Assembly: GCA_024710805.1 (NCBI GenBank)
Contig: JANJUB010000126.1
Span: forward strand, 1 to 40,277
Length of the DNA stretch: 40,277 nt
Direction: 5' to 3'
From: Fimbriimonadaceae bacterium
GTDB lineage: Bacteria; Armatimonadota; Fimbriimonadia; Fimbriimonadales; Fimbriimonadaceae
Below, in pieces: positions 40,203 to 40,277 of the stretch. Numbering within the stretch: the first letter of the stretch is position 1; the number at the start of each line of letters is the position of its first letter. The position numbers and the translations under genes were made by a program. Below the pieces are notes generated by a model, which was not told the origin of the DNA, ran no database searches, and worked only from the letters and a program-made list of their open reading frames with translations.

Positions 40203-40277
40203 ATGGTCGAAAAGGAGATTCTAAATGACACGGGAGAGCCCTTGATCGTCAGCGACGCTGCCGTCATGATGGGCAAA
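40203..40277 (+). CDS. Partial ORF at window edge (MVEKEILNDTGEPLIVSDAAVMMGK...), possibly a DNA-binding/MerR-like protein
   Basis: Open frame to the window end; SDAAVMMGK resembles the start of an HTH_17/MerR helix, weak. Confidence 0.35.
   Translation, partial: MVEKEILNDTGEPLIVSDAAVMMGK

Overview
This is a GC-rich bacterial chromosomal window of mostly housekeeping genes. The gene types and the prepilin/H-X9-DG protein style resemble an Armatimonadota/Fimbriimonas-like lineage, but that placement is inference. Recognisable genes are a partial mqnC-like radical SAM gene, aroC, pstB, rpiB, a DUF1559-type prepilin, an S8 protease, an M61 protease, an APH-like kinase, a beta-CASP MBL protein, rbsK, clpC, tuf, glyQ, a DtxR regulator with feoA and a split feoB, two DinB-like genes, msrB, mscL, an M43 protease, nadE, an sdhC-like gene, an S41 protease, phoU, miaB, a VKOR-DsbA fusion, mnmA, a TlpA-like gene, a polysaccharide deacetylase, lpd, and two tRNA genes. 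No prophage, CRISPR array or defence island was seen. The most notable non-housekeeping element is a RAYT-like (TnpA_REP/Y1) gene at 20877-21356. It is flanked in inverted orientation by copies of a short hairpin repeat (core GGTCGTCGGTGGGTTCGTCCCGACGC, at least 6 copies, one with a compensatory stem change), including a 53-bp-period tandem array. A second window-wide signal is a TANNNT (-10-like) box ending 4-8 nt before the start codon of about 16 genes, which suggests widespread leaderless transcription. Other points are a 28-bp palindromic operator in the divergent dtxR/feoA promoter, a two-gene FeoB of the CNGRWP type, a 7-bp tandem G4-forming repeat upstream of glyQ, and a VKOR-DsbA gene overlapping mnmA.
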